Assembly: GCA_004213885.1 (NCBI GenBank)
Contig: SGYL01000010.1
Location: forward strand, 1-62,347
Direction of reading: 5' to 3'
Origin: Alphaproteobacteria bacterium
GTDB taxonomy: Bacteria; Pseudomonadota; Alphaproteobacteria; Puniceispirillales; Marisalimonadaceae
Length of the DNA: 62,347 nucleotides
Positions within the stretch are counted from its first letter, which is position 1. Every line of letters starts with the position of its first letter. Positions 45,771 to 54,300 of this stretch are shown here, piece by piece. The notes under the pieces were generated by a model. It saw nothing but the letters and a program-made list of their open reading frames with translations, ran no database searches and had not been told where the DNA came from. Made by a program: the position numbers and the translations under genes.

Positions 45771-46406
45771 ATGAGTTTAATTTTAGCTAAAAATATAAGC
45801 GAGTTTAAAAACTTTTCTCATACTGATAGTAAATTGATAATATATGAAAGGAGAGCACCCGAAGGTTCAGCAAATTTTTTTAAAAAACTTATTAAAATTG
45901 ATTTCTCAGTCAATGCAGAAATAAGTAAATTTGATACAAAAAATAATATTAAATCAGCCTTATCAGACGTTTTCTCTTTTGATATCAAATCTTCCATTTT
46001 TTATGAAATTTGGATAAATGATATTACTCATGTGTGCGAAATTTTTTGTGATATTCAAAATACCAGTTCAATAAGTATGTGGATAGGCTCAAAAAGAGGA
46101 TGTAAACGTTTCCATATTGATAATGTACCACAAAGATTACTGGTAACTTATTCTGGAAAAGGTACAGAGTGGCTGCCTGATGCTGCTGCAGATAAATCGA
46201 CTTATTTAAATGGCGAGCCCAATGAAAAAATATTAAAATTTCCTCAAAAAAAACAATTCGTTAATGAATGGGACATAGCCATTTTTAAAGGTGGCTCACA
46301 AGGCCTTCTTCACAGAACTCTAGATTCTGCCTTAAAAAAAAATTCTATTTTACTTAGATTAGACCACGCTGACTATTGGAAAAATATTTACAATAATATT
46401 TCATAA
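45771..46406 (+). CDS. DUF1826-family protein
   Basis: Protein of 211 aa matching DUF1826 by C-K-R-F-H-I-D-N-V-P-Q-R-L-L near residue 112 and G-K-G-T-E-W-L near 131. The H-x-D, a second His about 62 residues later (L-L-H-R-T near 180) and an Arg further on (L-L-R-L-D) have the spacing of the Fe(II)/2-oxoglutarate oxygenase triad. That is my inference; the family is officially uncharacterised. DUF1826 genes recur beside Zur-regulated cobW genes. Ends the cobW-WD40-87aa-DUF1826 cassette. Confidence 0.82.
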   Translation: MSLILAKNISEFKNFSHTDSKLIIYERRAPEGSANFFKKLIKIDFSVNAEISKFDTKNNIKSALSDVFSFDIKSSIFYEIWINDITHVCEIFCDIQNTSSISMWIGSKRGCKRFHIDNVPQRLLVTYSGKGTEWLPDAAADKSTYLNGEPNEKILKFPQKKQFVNEWDIAIFKGGSQGLLHRTLDSALKKNSILLRLDHADYWKNIYNNIS

Positions 46407-46469
46407 AATACCAATGTTATTTAATTTCAATGTTTTCTACTAAGAATACGTTTACTATTTAAAACTGTA

Positions 46470-46486
46470 ATGTTATAAAATAACAT
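46470..46486. promoter_or_regulatory. Zur-box-like site upstream of the zrgA-like gene
   Basis: ATGTTAT-AAA-ATAACAT is a perfect 7+3+7 match to the palindrome ATGTTAT-N3-ATAACAT. It is 39 bp before the ATG of the His-rich DUF2796 gene, the first gene after the DUF1826 stop. This site makes the five-gene zrg-like operon a likely part of the zinc regulon. Confidence 0.82.
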
Positions 46487-46525
46487 ACATAAAAAAAATA
46501 AATTATTTATTAAGGATATTTTAAA

Positions 46526-47104
46526 ATGCGTTATCTAATTATTATCATTTTTATATTATTTTCTTTTAATTCATTTTCCTCTGGCGATCACAAACATGAT
46601 CATGACCATAAAGAAAAAAAGGTTATGAAAAAAAAACATGACCATGATAAAAAAGGATCTTTAGATGCACATGTACATGGACTAAGTGTAATTAATGTAG
46701 TTCAAGAAAAAAACAAAGTTCTTTTTGATATTGAAATGCCTGGTTTTGACACAGTTGGATTTGAATATAAGGCCAAGTCACAAAAAGATAAAGATTTAGT
46801 CAAAAATGCTTTAAATATGTTAAAGAATCCAGCTAATTTATTTTCCATACCATCTGCAGCAAATTGCAAAATGTCAAATAACACATCAACAATTTTAGAA
46901 GAAAAAAATCATACTGAGTTTAGAGCAAAATATGAATACAATTGTTCAAATATAACTAAGTTTTCTTTTATAACTTTCAATATTTTTGATAGTTTTAAAA
47001 ATAGCAAAGATTTAGAACTCAATATTATTGGAAAAAAATCTACTACAAAACATAAAATAAATAAATTTACAAAAAAACTAAGTTTGTATAACTTTTCTAA
47101 TTAA
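46526..47104 (+). CDS. zrgA: ZrgA-like His-rich DUF2796 periplasmic protein
   Basis: Protein of 192 aa with a signal peptide (about residues 1-18) and a His-rich stretch (H-K-H-D-H-D-H near 22 and H-D-H-D near 39) that suits zinc binding. DUF2796 hallmarks follow: L-D-A-H-V-H-G near residue 47, E-M-P-G-F-D-T-V-G-F-E near 72, and a late C-x-n-C pair. It matches ZrgA of the Vibrio zinc system, where the zrg operon supplements ZnuABC. Coupled to the ABC ATPase gene by a one-base overlap. Confidence 0.85.
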   Translation: MRYLIIIIFILFSFNSFSSGDHKHDHDHKEKKVMKKKHDHDKKGSLDAHVHGLSVINVVQEKNKVLFDIEMPGFDTVGFEYKAKSQKDKDLVKNALNMLKNPANLFSIPSAANCKMSNNTSTILEEKNHTEFRAKYEYNCSNITKFSFITFNIFDSFKNSKDLELNIIGKKSTTKHKINKFTKKLSLYNFSN

Positions 47105-47781
47105 TGAATTCAAAGAATCTTATAGAGATTAAAAATTTAGAATTTTATTGGAATAATCAAGATGAATTTAAGATTCAAATAAATGATTTTTCAATTCAAA
47201 CTAATGAAAAAAAACTTATATTAGGTAAAAGTGGCATTGGTAAATCAACTTTTCTCAATCTAATTTGCGGTATGATTTCTCCAAGAGCAGGAGATATTTA
47301 CATTTTATCTCAAAATTTAAGTTCTCTTAAAGCTTGGGAATTGGATAAATTTAGATCTGAGAATATTGGAGTTATATTCCAAGAATTTAATTTACTTGAT
47401 CATTTGTCACCTTTAAATAATATTTTATTACCATGTTATTTTACAAATAAAGATTTAAATAAATCTAAAGAAAGAGCGTTTTTATTCGGAAAAAAACTAA
47501 ATTTAAACAAAGACTTATTAATAAAATCTAATTCTAAAGATTTATCTACAGGACAAAAACAAAGAATTTCCATAATAAGATCTATCATCAATAAACCAAA
47601 AATTATTCTAGCAGATGAACCAACTTCATCTTTAGATTTTGATAATAAAAATTCTTTTTTAAAGTTACTTTTTGATATTTGTAATGCAGAAAAAATTTCA
47701 TTACTGATGGTATCTCATGATTTAAATCTTAAGAATAAATTTAAAGATGTAATAGCATTCGAAAGTTTTTATAAATCATGA
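47104..47781 (+). CDS. ABC transporter ATPase, LolD/MacB-like, Zrg system
   Basis: ATPase of 225 aa: Walker A (L-G-K-S-G-I-G-K-S-T near residue 40), Q-loop (V-I-F-Q-E-F), signature L-S-T-G-Q-K-Q-R near 144, Walker B (I-I-L-A-D-E-P-T-S-S-L-D) and H-loop (V-S-H-D). The A-D-E-P-T-S/G-x-L-D pattern marks the LolD/MacB/FtsE branch that works with FtsX-type permeases. Overlaps the permease gene by four bases (ATGA). Probably energises transfer of metal from the His-rich protein; direction of transport unproven. Confidence 0.88.
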   Translation: MNSKNLIEIKNLEFYWNNQDEFKIQINDFSIQTNEKKLILGKSGIGKSTFLNLICGMISPRAGDIYILSQNLSSLKAWELDKFRSENIGVIFQEFNLLDHLSPLNNILLPCYFTNKDLNKSKERAFLFGKKLNLNKDLLIKSNSKDLSTGQKQRISIIRSIINKPKIILADEPTSSLDFDNKNSFLKLLFDICNAEKISLLMVSHDLNLKNKFKDVIAFESFYKS

Positions 47782-49019
47782 AAGTTTTATTATCTTTAGC
47801 TTTTTATTCTCTTTTTAGCAGAAAAGTCTCTGTTTTTTTAACTATTTTATGTGTTTCTCTTTCTATAATTCTTTTTTCATCAATTGATAATTTTAGAAAA
47901 AGTGCAAAAAAAACATTCTTTTCTAATGCAAAATCAGGTGATTTAATAATCTCTTCAAGGTCTGGAGAGATAGAAGCTCTATTATATTTAATTTTCCAAA
48001 TTGGAACACCAACTAATAATATTAGATGGAAATCTTTTAAAGATATTCAAAATCATCCTGATGTAAAATGGGCAATTCCAATTTCACTAGGCGATAGCCA
48101 TAAACAGTATAGAGTGCATGGAACCTCATCTGATTATTTTAAAAAAATAAAAATAAAAAATAAAAAGTTAGAATTTTATAAAGGTGAACATTTCAAAGAT
48201 ATTTTTGACGTTGTTATCGGTTATGATGTAGCTAAGACGCTAAATTATAAATTAAATGATAAAATCATAGTCGCTCATGGAATATCATCTCAAGATTTTC
48301 ATGATGAGTTTCCATTTAGAATAAATGGTATATTAAAAAAATCAGGATCGAATACTGATAAGTTAATTTTTGTTAGTTTAGAAGCATTAGAAGCAATTCA
48401 TAAAGATTGGCAAGGTGGATTTAAATTACCAAATGTCAAATCTAATCCAACATCATTTAATGAAAGTGATTTAGTTCCAAAGGAAATTACAGGTGCTATA
48501 ATAAAATTAAATTCAAAGATAAAAATATTTCAATTTAAACGAGATTTGCATAAATATAAAAGTGAACCTATTCAAGCTATTATACCTGGCTTAGCATTAA
48601 CAAAATTATGGCAAATAGTGTCGTTTGTAGAGCAGATACTTTTTTTAATATGTTATTTTGTTATTTTTATAACCTTACTTGGGATGGCCGCTTCAATTTA
48701 TACAAATGTAAACCAAAGAAATAAAGAAATTGCATTGTTGAGAGTTGTAGGGGCTTCTCCAAGATCAATTTTTTTAATTTTGATATTAGAGGGAATTATG
48801 ATTTCTCTGACAAGTATATTAATATCTATATTATTAATGCTCCTTTTAAATATCATTTTAAATCCTATATTAGATACAGAGTATGGTATTTATTTAGAAT
48901 ATAATTTCTTATCTGCCTATAATGTAATTTTTTACTGTTCAGTGATATTGATATCAATACTAGTCGGGTTAATTCCAGCTTTTAGAGGATATAAAAAATC
49001 GCTGAATTCTGGAATTTGA
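47778..49019 (+). CDS. FtsX/MacB-type ABC permease, Zrg system
   Basis: Permease of 413 aa with the four-helix FtsX layout: one N-terminal helix (about residues 13-33), a large periplasmic domain (about 35-270) and three C-terminal helices (about 275-300, 330-355, 375-405). Between helices the motif N-Q-R-N-K-E-I-A-L-L-R-V-V-G-A-S near 312 is the ATPase coupling loop of this family. LolE-like proteins share it, but the partner genes point to zinc handling. Stop TGA is followed after 21 bases by DUF3299. Confidence 0.88.
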   Translation: MKVLLSLAFYSLFSRKVSVFLTILCVSLSIILFSSIDNFRKSAKKTFFSNAKSGDLIISSRSGEIEALLYLIFQIGTPTNNIRWKSFKDIQNHPDVKWAIPISLGDSHKQYRVHGTSSDYFKKIKIKNKKLEFYKGEHFKDIFDVVIGYDVAKTLNYKLNDKIIVAHGISSQDFHDEFPFRINGILKKSGSNTDKLIFVSLEALEAIHKDWQGGFKLPNVKSNPTSFNESDLVPKEITGAIIKLNSKIKIFQFKRDLHKYKSEPIQAIIPGLALTKLWQIVSFVEQILFLICYFVIFITLLGMAASIYTNVNQRNKEIALLRVVGASPRSIFLILILEGIMISLTSILISILLMLLLNIILNPILDTEYGIYLEYNFLSAYNVIFYCSVILISILVGLIPAFRGYKKSLNSGI

Positions 49020-49040
49020 TATATTGAAAAGTTAAAGGAT

Positions 49041-49583
49041 ATGATTAAAAGATTATTTTGTTTTTTCTTAATATTTTTTTTTCTTATAAGTAACTCTTTT
49101 GCTAAGGAAAATTTTATCTTAAATTGGGATAAGTTAATTCCTTTAAATGCTTACGACTTCGTTCCGAAAACAGGGATAACATTTGAAATGTGGGATGATA
49201 AAAATTTTGTAAAAAAATTAAATGAAGCAGGACTTAAATCTAATAAAAAAATTATAGGTAAAAATATCAAGCTATATGGTTTTATGGTTCCTTTAGAAAT
49301 GGATTATCATGAAGATTTAATAGTTAATGAATTCATTTTAGTTCCAAGTGCTGGAATGTGTATACACGTTCCTCCACCACCACCAAATCAAATGGTGTTG
49401 ATTAAGTTAGATAAACCACAAAAAGCCAGATATATGTACCAGCCTATCTCTGTGGAAGGAATTTTAAAAAATACTCCACCTATTAAAGATTCATTTGATA
49501 GTATTTATGAAATTAATACTAACAATATCATTAACATTGATAATGATGAATTCATTAAGCATTTTGAAGAAAGTCAAAAATGA
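49041..49583 (+). CDS. DUF3299-family periplasmic protein
   Basis: Protein of 180 aa with a signal peptide of about 21 residues. The core has G-F-M-V-P-L-E near residue 79, then F-I-L-V-P-S-A-G-M-C-I-H-V-P-P-P-P-P-N-Q near 99, the DUF3299 hallmark with a Cys-x-His pair that may bind metal. DUF3299 genes accompany zrgA-type operons. It overlaps the peptidase gene by four bases. Confidence 0.82.
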   Translation: MIKRLFCFFLIFFFLISNSFAKENFILNWDKLIPLNAYDFVPKTGITFEMWDDKNFVKKLNEAGLKSNKKIIGKNIKLYGFMVPLEMDYHEDLIVNEFILVPSAGMCIHVPPPPPNQMVLIKLDKPQKARYMYQPISVEGILKNTPPIKDSFDSIYEINTNNIINIDNDEFIKHFEESQK

Positions 49584-50257
49584 TTTTATATTTAATATTC
49601 TTATTTGTATTATTTGTAGCGCCAATAATTTGGTATAATTACATTTTCAAAAAAAATGATGAAGTATTGATAAATATGCCATTTAATGGTTTGGAATTTG
49701 GTCAAGAGTTGCTTCAAGAATATAGTCTTAATGACGTTAGTATAGAAACAACTAAATTAGGTGATCATTATGATTTGACTAATAAAAAGGTCATGGTATT
49801 AGAAGATAGACTTGGAAAAAAAAGTTTAACTTCTATAACAATTATATGTCATGAAATTGCTCATGCAATTCAGCATAAAGAAAATTATAAACCGCTTCAA
49901 AGAAGAAATGTTATAGTAAAAAGTACTGCTTGGATTACACAACTTGGTAGTGCTATTTTATTAATTGGTTTTCCAATAATCTTTGCTACTGGTTCATATG
50001 GATTTATAAAAGTATGCTTAGCTATAGCAGCTTTATCATTATTAATTAGTGCATTTATCCATTTAATTACTCTTGACGTTGAGATTGATGCTAGCTTTAA
50101 TAAAGCATTTCCAATTATTAAACAAAAAGTTCCAGTAGAATATCATCAAGCATGTAAATCAATATTATTAGCTGCAGCATTAACTTATGTAATAGGTGTT
50201 TTTAGAAGTTTTTTTTCTTTAAGGTTTATTTGGATGCTAATTACAAGAATGAGATAA
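49580..50257 (+). CDS. membrane zinc metallopeptidase (YugP/Zn_peptidase_2 family)
   Basis: Membrane protease of 225 aa. The active site H-E-I-A-H (in I-C-H-E-I-A-H-A-I-Q-H) is near residue 92, and the glutamate of D-V-E-I-D-A-S near 170 is the likely third ligand. It has helices at about residues 3-20, 116-136, 140-160 and 190-215. It is the last gene of the zrg-like operon. A zinc enzyme in a zinc-shortage operon might cleave other metal proteins or act in envelope repair; neither is shown. Confidence 0.85.
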   Translation: MILYLIFLFVLFVAPIIWYNYIFKKNDEVLINMPFNGLEFGQELLQEYSLNDVSIETTKLGDHYDLTNKKVMVLEDRLGKKSLTSITIICHEIAHAIQHKENYKPLQRRNVIVKSTAWITQLGSAILLIGFPIIFATGSYGFIKVCLAIAALSLLISAFIHLITLDVEIDASFNKAFPIIKQKVPVEYHQACKSILLAAALTYVIGVFRSFFSLRFIWMLITRMR

Positions 50258-50262
50258 AATTC

Positions 50263-50451
50263 TTATATATGTTTAAAATATAGTTCTTTTATTTTTTTTC
50301 TAAATTTTTCATCAACTGTAAAAAAGTATCCATTTTCTTCATGAACTGATATGCCAGATGCATGATATTTAAAAATATGAGAATAAAAACTTTTAATGTC
50401 TTGAATAATATACGTTCTATCATGATTATCTTTTAAATAAATTTTTTCCAA
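50263..50451 (-). CDS. 62-aa hypothetical protein
   Basis: Small charged protein opening M-E-K-I-Y-L-K-D-N-H-D, with an alternating aromatic and His pattern (Y-S-H-I-F-K-Y-H near residue 23). It lies one base after the 75-aa gene on the same strand and stops five bases from the convergent peptidase gene, so spacing supports a real gene. No family recognised; no membrane segment. Confidence 0.65.
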   Translation of the reverse strand: MEKIYLKDNHDRTYIIQDIKSFYSHIFKYHASGISVHEENGYFFTVDEKFRKKIKELYFKHI

Positions 50452-50452
50452 A

Positions 50453-50680
50453 TTAACCTTCTTCTTTTTTAATTAATTCTAAATAATGTATGATTATATC
50501 TAAGTCATAATCTGGCAAATCTTTATAACTTTTACCAAACTTAGTTTTTACTTTTAATGCTACATGAGCATAAGGGTTTCTGCCATTTGGATGATTTGGA
50601 TGTTCAGGTAGTTTATTTAATAGGTGATCTCCAGTTTTTTGGATGTATTTCCAAATATATTTTCTATTTTCCTCATTCAT
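50453..50680 (-). CDS. 75-aa hypothetical protein
   Basis: Small protein opening M-N-E-E-N-R-K-Y-I-W-K-Y-I-Q-K, with H-P-N-H-P-N-G-R-N-P-Y-A-H near residue 28 and D-L-P-D-Y-D-L-D near 54. The regular composition and adjacency to the 62-aa gene suggest a two-gene unit. Similar small proteins of unknown function occur in marine alphaproteobacteria, but I cannot name a family. Confidence 0.7.
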   Translation of the reverse strand: MNEENRKYIWKYIQKTGDHLLNKLPEHPNHPNGRNPYAHVALKVKTKFGKSYKDLPDYDLDIIIHYLELIKKEEG

Positions 50681-50811
50681 TATTAATGATACTAATCATT
50701 CACAAGAGTAAAATTCAAATAAATTTTATGTTTAATTACTTAGTTTGATATTTAAAGATAAGTATAGAAATAATAATTATTATATTAAAAAATTAGAAAC
50801 CACCGGATGAT

Positions 50812-50913
50812 ATGTTAAGTGATATACATGCTAAAGGGGATGATAGAGCACATTTAATTGTTGAAATGGTAATTGTTGAAATGGCAAAAAGGGCAGTAAA
50901 TACAGTACAATAG
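50812..50913 (+). pseudogene. possible coding remnant with a 15-bp tandem duplication
   Basis: The 242-bp stretch 50681-50922 holds only a 33-codon frame, from ATG 50812 to TAG 50911, with protein-like content (G-D-D-R-A-H-L-I-V-E near its middle, K-R-A-V-N-T at its end). It contains two near-identical copies of ATTGTTGAAATGGYA (50856-50870 and 50871-50885), which break its rhythm. It looks like the C-terminal piece of a lost gene rather than a complete one. Family not recognised. The remaining bases of the gap show nothing else. Confidence 0.4.
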
Positions 50914-50922
50914 TTATGTTAT

Positions 50923-51750
50923 TTATTGTGACATAACAAATCCACCATTTGGTGAAATTGTCTGTCCTGTCATAAATTTAGCTTCATCTGAAGCCAAATA
51001 TACTGCAGCCCATGCTATGTCTTCTACAACTCCAAATTTTTTCATAGGTGTTTGGCTTTTTACTATATCTTTAACGTATCCTAAACTGTTGGTCATATCT
51101 GTATCTATATAACCTGGTGCTATTGCATTAACTCTTATATTCCTACTAGCTAACTCTCTGGCTAGAGCTCTTGTATAAGCAAGAATTCCACCTTTTGCAG
51201 CAGAATAGTGAGGTGATGAAGGCCCACCAGTTGTTCCTAATACTGATCCCATGTTTATGATAGAGCCAGAATTAGATTTATTCATAATTTTTAAAGCTTC
51301 TCTAGTACAAAAAAATGTTCCAGATAAATGTGTATTTATCATTTTAAACCAGTCAAAGTCACTCATATTTACCGTTACATCGAAATGAGTATCAATAGTT
51401 TTATTTTCAGAATATTCTCTTATTTGTGCTTTGTTAATTCTATTTCTTTCTTCAATTATGTCTGGTCTATTTTCAAAGCCATTGATTCCAGCATTATTAA
51501 CTAATATATCTATTTTATTGTATAAATTATTGATATAATTAAATATTTCTAAAACTTGTTTTGAATCTGATACGTCTAATTCGAAAGATTTTCCTTTTAA
51601 ATTTTTAGCAACTTTTTGTGCCTCTGAAGATAAAACATCACAAATGATTATTTTACATCCTTCTTCATAAAATTTTTCAGCTATAGATCGTCCTAAGCCT
51701 TTAGCTCCTCCAGTTATAACTGCTATTTTACTATTTAATCTATTAGACAT
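50923..51750 (-). CDS. short-chain dehydrogenase/reductase with an inserted loop
   Basis: NAD(P)-dependent oxidoreductase of 275 aa. Cofactor motif T-G-G-A-K-G-L-G is near residue 13, the N-N-A-G motif near 88, the catalytic Y-S-A-A-K near 183, and A-P-G-Y-I-D-T near 211. The acidic D after the second strand (I-I-C-D) suggests NAD. An extra segment of about 30 residues (98-130) after N-N-A-G distinguishes it from typical 250-aa members. Divergent from the second SDR across 58 bp. Substrate unknown. Confidence 0.9.
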   Translation of the reverse strand: MSNRLNSKIAVITGGAKGLGRSIAEKFYEEGCKIIICDVLSSEAQKVAKNLKGKSFELDVSDSKQVLEIFNYINNLYNKIDILVNNAGINGFENRPDIIEERNRINKAQIREYSENKTIDTHFDVTVNMSDFDWFKMINTHLSGTFFCTREALKIMNKSNSGSIINMGSVLGTTGGPSSPHYSAAKGGILAYTRALARELASRNIRVNAIAPGYIDTDMTNSLGYVKDIVKSQTPMKKFGVVEDIAWAAVYLASDEAKFMTGQTISPNGGFVMSQ

Positions 51751-51808
51751 TACAAAATAATTTAAATTAATTTATATTATAATGAAATAGATTTTTTAAG
51801 AGGGTTTT

Positions 51809-52606
51809 ATGAAAGATAATCTTGATTTTGGTCTAAAAGATAAAGTGGCAATTGTAGCGGGCGGTGGATCAAATGGTGATGGAATAGGTAATGGTAGAGC
51901 TTCTTCAATTTTACTTGCAGAAGCAGGCGCAAAAGTTCTCGTTGTTGATTTAAACAAAAAGTCCGCACAAAACACAGTTGACTTAATTAAGAATAATGGG
52001 GGGGATGCTTTTGCTATTGATGCTGATTTGACTAGTTCTGTTCAATGCAAGAATGTTGTCAATGAAGTAATGAAAAAATGGAATAGACTTGATATTCTTG
52101 ATAATAATATAGGTATAGCTAGCAATACATCAGTTGTTAATGAAAATGAGAGATATTGGGATAAAGTAATGAATATCAACCTTAAACCAATGTTTTTAAT
52201 GTCTAAATATTCTATTCCTGCAATGATTAATTCAGGTAATGGTGGCGTAATTATTAATATTTCGTCAATTTCTGCAACTAGACCCAAGGGTTACACATCT
52301 TATTCAGCTTCAAAAGGCGCAGTAATCTCTCTTACTAAAGCAATGGCAGTTGATCATGGTACTGATGGTATTAGAGTCAACTGCATTTTACCAGGACCTG
52401 TTTATACTCCTATGGTTTATCAAGATGGAATGTCAGAAAAATTAAGAAAAATAAGAAAAGATGCTTCACTTTTAAACGTTGAGGGAGATGGCTTTGATAT
52501 TGGGAAAGCAGTAGTTTATTTATCATCTAATTGGGCAAAATATATTACAGGACAAACACTTGTAGTTGATGGCGGATGTTCTTTATCTTATAAATCACGA
52601 GGATGA
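51809..52606 (+). CDS. short-chain dehydrogenase/reductase
   Basis: Oxidoreductase of 265 aa. The cofactor loop is the variant A-G-G-G-S-N-G-D-G-I-G-N-G-R near residue 17. N-N-I-G replaces the usual N-N-A-G, the catalytic Y-S-A-S-K is near 168, and P-G-P-V-Y-T-P near 202 fits the family. The AGAGGG RBS precedes ATG 51809. Probably part of a small catabolic patch with the neighbouring SDR and two oxygenases. Confidence 0.9.
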   Translation: MKDNLDFGLKDKVAIVAGGGSNGDGIGNGRASSILLAEAGAKVLVVDLNKKSAQNTVDLIKNNGGDAFAIDADLTSSVQCKNVVNEVMKKWNRLDILDNNIGIASNTSVVNENERYWDKVMNINLKPMFLMSKYSIPAMINSGNGGVIINISSISATRPKGYTSYSASKGAVISLTKAMAVDHGTDGIRVNCILPGPVYTPMVYQDGMSEKLRKIRKDASLLNVEGDGFDIGKAVVYLSSNWAKYITGQTLVVDGGCSLSYKSRG

Positions 52607-52618
52607 TATTAGTTACAT

Positions 52619-53383
52619 TTAGAAATTTACAACCTCAAGACTATTTCTTTTTGACTTGTCACAACCTCTTGCAAGATAGATTTTTCTATTAGAGTATTTT
52701 GAAACATTTAAATTATTATATTTTTTTTTAGCCAAATTATGATCGAAAACACTTGTTGTAGGCATAAATCTCATTGTCATGCCTCTTCTAGATTTTGATG
52801 ATAAATTAGCATCAGATCCATGAACTAAGTATACATCATGCAATGAAATTTGACCTCTCTTCAATATTAAATTAACTGATTCTTTTTCATTAAATTCTGA
52901 TTTTAATAATTCTTGGTGTAATGTTAGATTTTTATCTTTATTAAATTCATGCTGTTTTAAATTTTTATCTCTATGTGAACCTCTAATAAATTTTAAACAT
53001 CCATTCTCTTCGTTAGCATCGTCAACAGCTAACCAAACCGTACATGTTGCTAACGGTCTGATTGGCCAATATTGACCATCTTGATGCCAAGGTGTTGCAT
53101 GTCCATTATATGCTGGTTTTGCAAAAAAGCTTGAGTTCCATAATGCAAAATTATTACCAACAACTTGCTCAACATAATTTAAAATTTTTTCATTAAAACA
53201 ATATTTTAAGAACTTTTCTTCATATTCAAGGACAGCTGGACAATAGTTTAAAAAATGTAGATAATTTTTAATTAATTTATCATGTAATTTTTCTATTTCT
53301 AAAAGATCATTTTCAGGCATTTGAAATTCTGGAATGATGTAACCATCTTCATGATATCTTTTTATTTCTTCTTTATTTAACAT
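52619..53383 (-). CDS. phytanoyl-CoA dioxygenase (PhyH) family protein
   Basis: Fe(II)/2-oxoglutarate oxygenase of 254 aa. The metal triad is visible as H-x-D in T-P-W-H-Q-D-G near residue 98 and the distal His in Y-L-V-H-G-S-D near 192, with the 2-oxoglutarate Arg in S-R-R-G-M near 203. PhyH members hydroxylate varied small molecules, so substrate cannot be given. It starts 17 bases after tauD-like on the minus strand, probably one transcript. Confidence 0.88.
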   Translation of the reverse strand: MLNKEEIKRYHEDGYIIPEFQMPENDLLEIEKLHDKLIKNYLHFLNYCPAVLEYEEKFLKYCFNEKILNYVEQVVGNNFALWNSSFFAKPAYNGHATPWHQDGQYWPIRPLATCTVWLAVDDANEENGCLKFIRGSHRDKNLKQHEFNKDKNLTLHQELLKSEFNEKESVNLILKRGQISLHDVYLVHGSDANLSSKSRRGMTMRFMPTTSVFDHNLAKKKYNNLNVSKYSNRKIYLARGCDKSKRNSLEVVNF

Positions 53384-53400
53384 AAATTCATAATTTAAAA

Positions 53401-54237
53401 TTAAATCGGTTTGTCACCTTTTATTGTGACTCTTCGTCCTTTTCTTTCATTTGGCCAATAATCCCATATAGCTCTGTGCATTGTGCATCTGTTATCCCAA
53501 AAGGCCATATCATTTTTGTTCCATCTGTATCTAATTTGAAAATTAACATGCTCACAATGCTCAAATAAAAATTCTAATATTGATGAACTTTCATTTTTAT
53601 TCATTCCTTCAATTCCAGTTGTAAAAGTTCTATTTACATAAATTGCCTTTTTACCAGTAATTGGATGTGTTCTAATTAATGGATGGTTTGCAACAGGCGT
53701 CTTTATATTATTTCTATTTACACCTCTATCTTCATACCTTCCACTGTAAAGGTGTTCTGATTCATGAATTGCAATTAATCCATCAAGTAAACTTTTATAT
53801 TTATCACTTAATTCATTATAAGCGCTATACATGTTAGAAAACATTGTATCTCCACCTGTTTCAGGAAGAATATGTAATTGGAGCATGGTTCCTAAGGGAG
53901 GCTTAATATCACAAGATACGTCAGAATGCCAAAATTCTCCATTTGCAACCTTACTATTTTTATGAGCGTGAATTTCAAAAATTTCTGGATATCCAGGCAT
54001 TGATGGAGCTGCTGGATGCATATGTAATTCACCAAACAATTTGCCTAATTTTAAGTGAACTTCTGGTGAGATTTCATTTTGATTTTGAAAAAATAAAACT
54101 TGATTATCTAAAAAAGCTTTATGAATATCCTTAAATTGATCTTCATTGATTTCCTTTGATAAATCGACCCCAGTAATGATAGCTCCTAAATTAGGAGAAT
54201 ACTTTTTAATTTTTATACCTGAACTAGTTATTGTCAT
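53401..54237 (-). CDS. TauD/TfdA-family dioxygenase
   Basis: Fe(II)/2-oxoglutarate oxygenase of 278 aa. H-x-D is in F-W-H-S-D-V near residue 102, the distal His in C-T-M-H-R-A near 253, and the 2-oxoglutarate Arg in G-R-R-V-T-I near 268. The family includes taurine, 2,4-D and alkylsulfate oxygenases; the sulfonate- or aryl-specific pocket cannot be judged here. No transporter for sulfonates is adjacent. First gene of the minus-strand tauD-phyH pair. Confidence 0.9.
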   Translation of the reverse strand: MTITSSGIKIKKYSPNLGAIITGVDLSKEINEDQFKDIHKAFLDNQVLFFQNQNEISPEVHLKLGKLFGELHMHPAAPSMPGYPEIFEIHAHKNSKVANGEFWHSDVSCDIKPPLGTMLQLHILPETGGDTMFSNMYSAYNELSDKYKSLLDGLIAIHESEHLYSGRYEDRGVNRNNIKTPVANHPLIRTHPITGKKAIYVNRTFTTGIEGMNKNESSSILEFLFEHCEHVNFQIRYRWNKNDMAFWDNRCTMHRAIWDYWPNERKGRRVTIKGDKPI

Positions 54238-54300
54238 ATTATAATTTCTAATGATATTGTTTTAAATTATATTTAACATTTTAATTATAAGAAAAATCGT

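Noticed and set aside
50913-50937. GTTATGT-N11-ACATAAC as a fourth Zur box
   Set aside because: The arms resemble Zur half-sites but spacing is wrong, and the site overlaps the 3' end of the SDR gene rather than a promoter.
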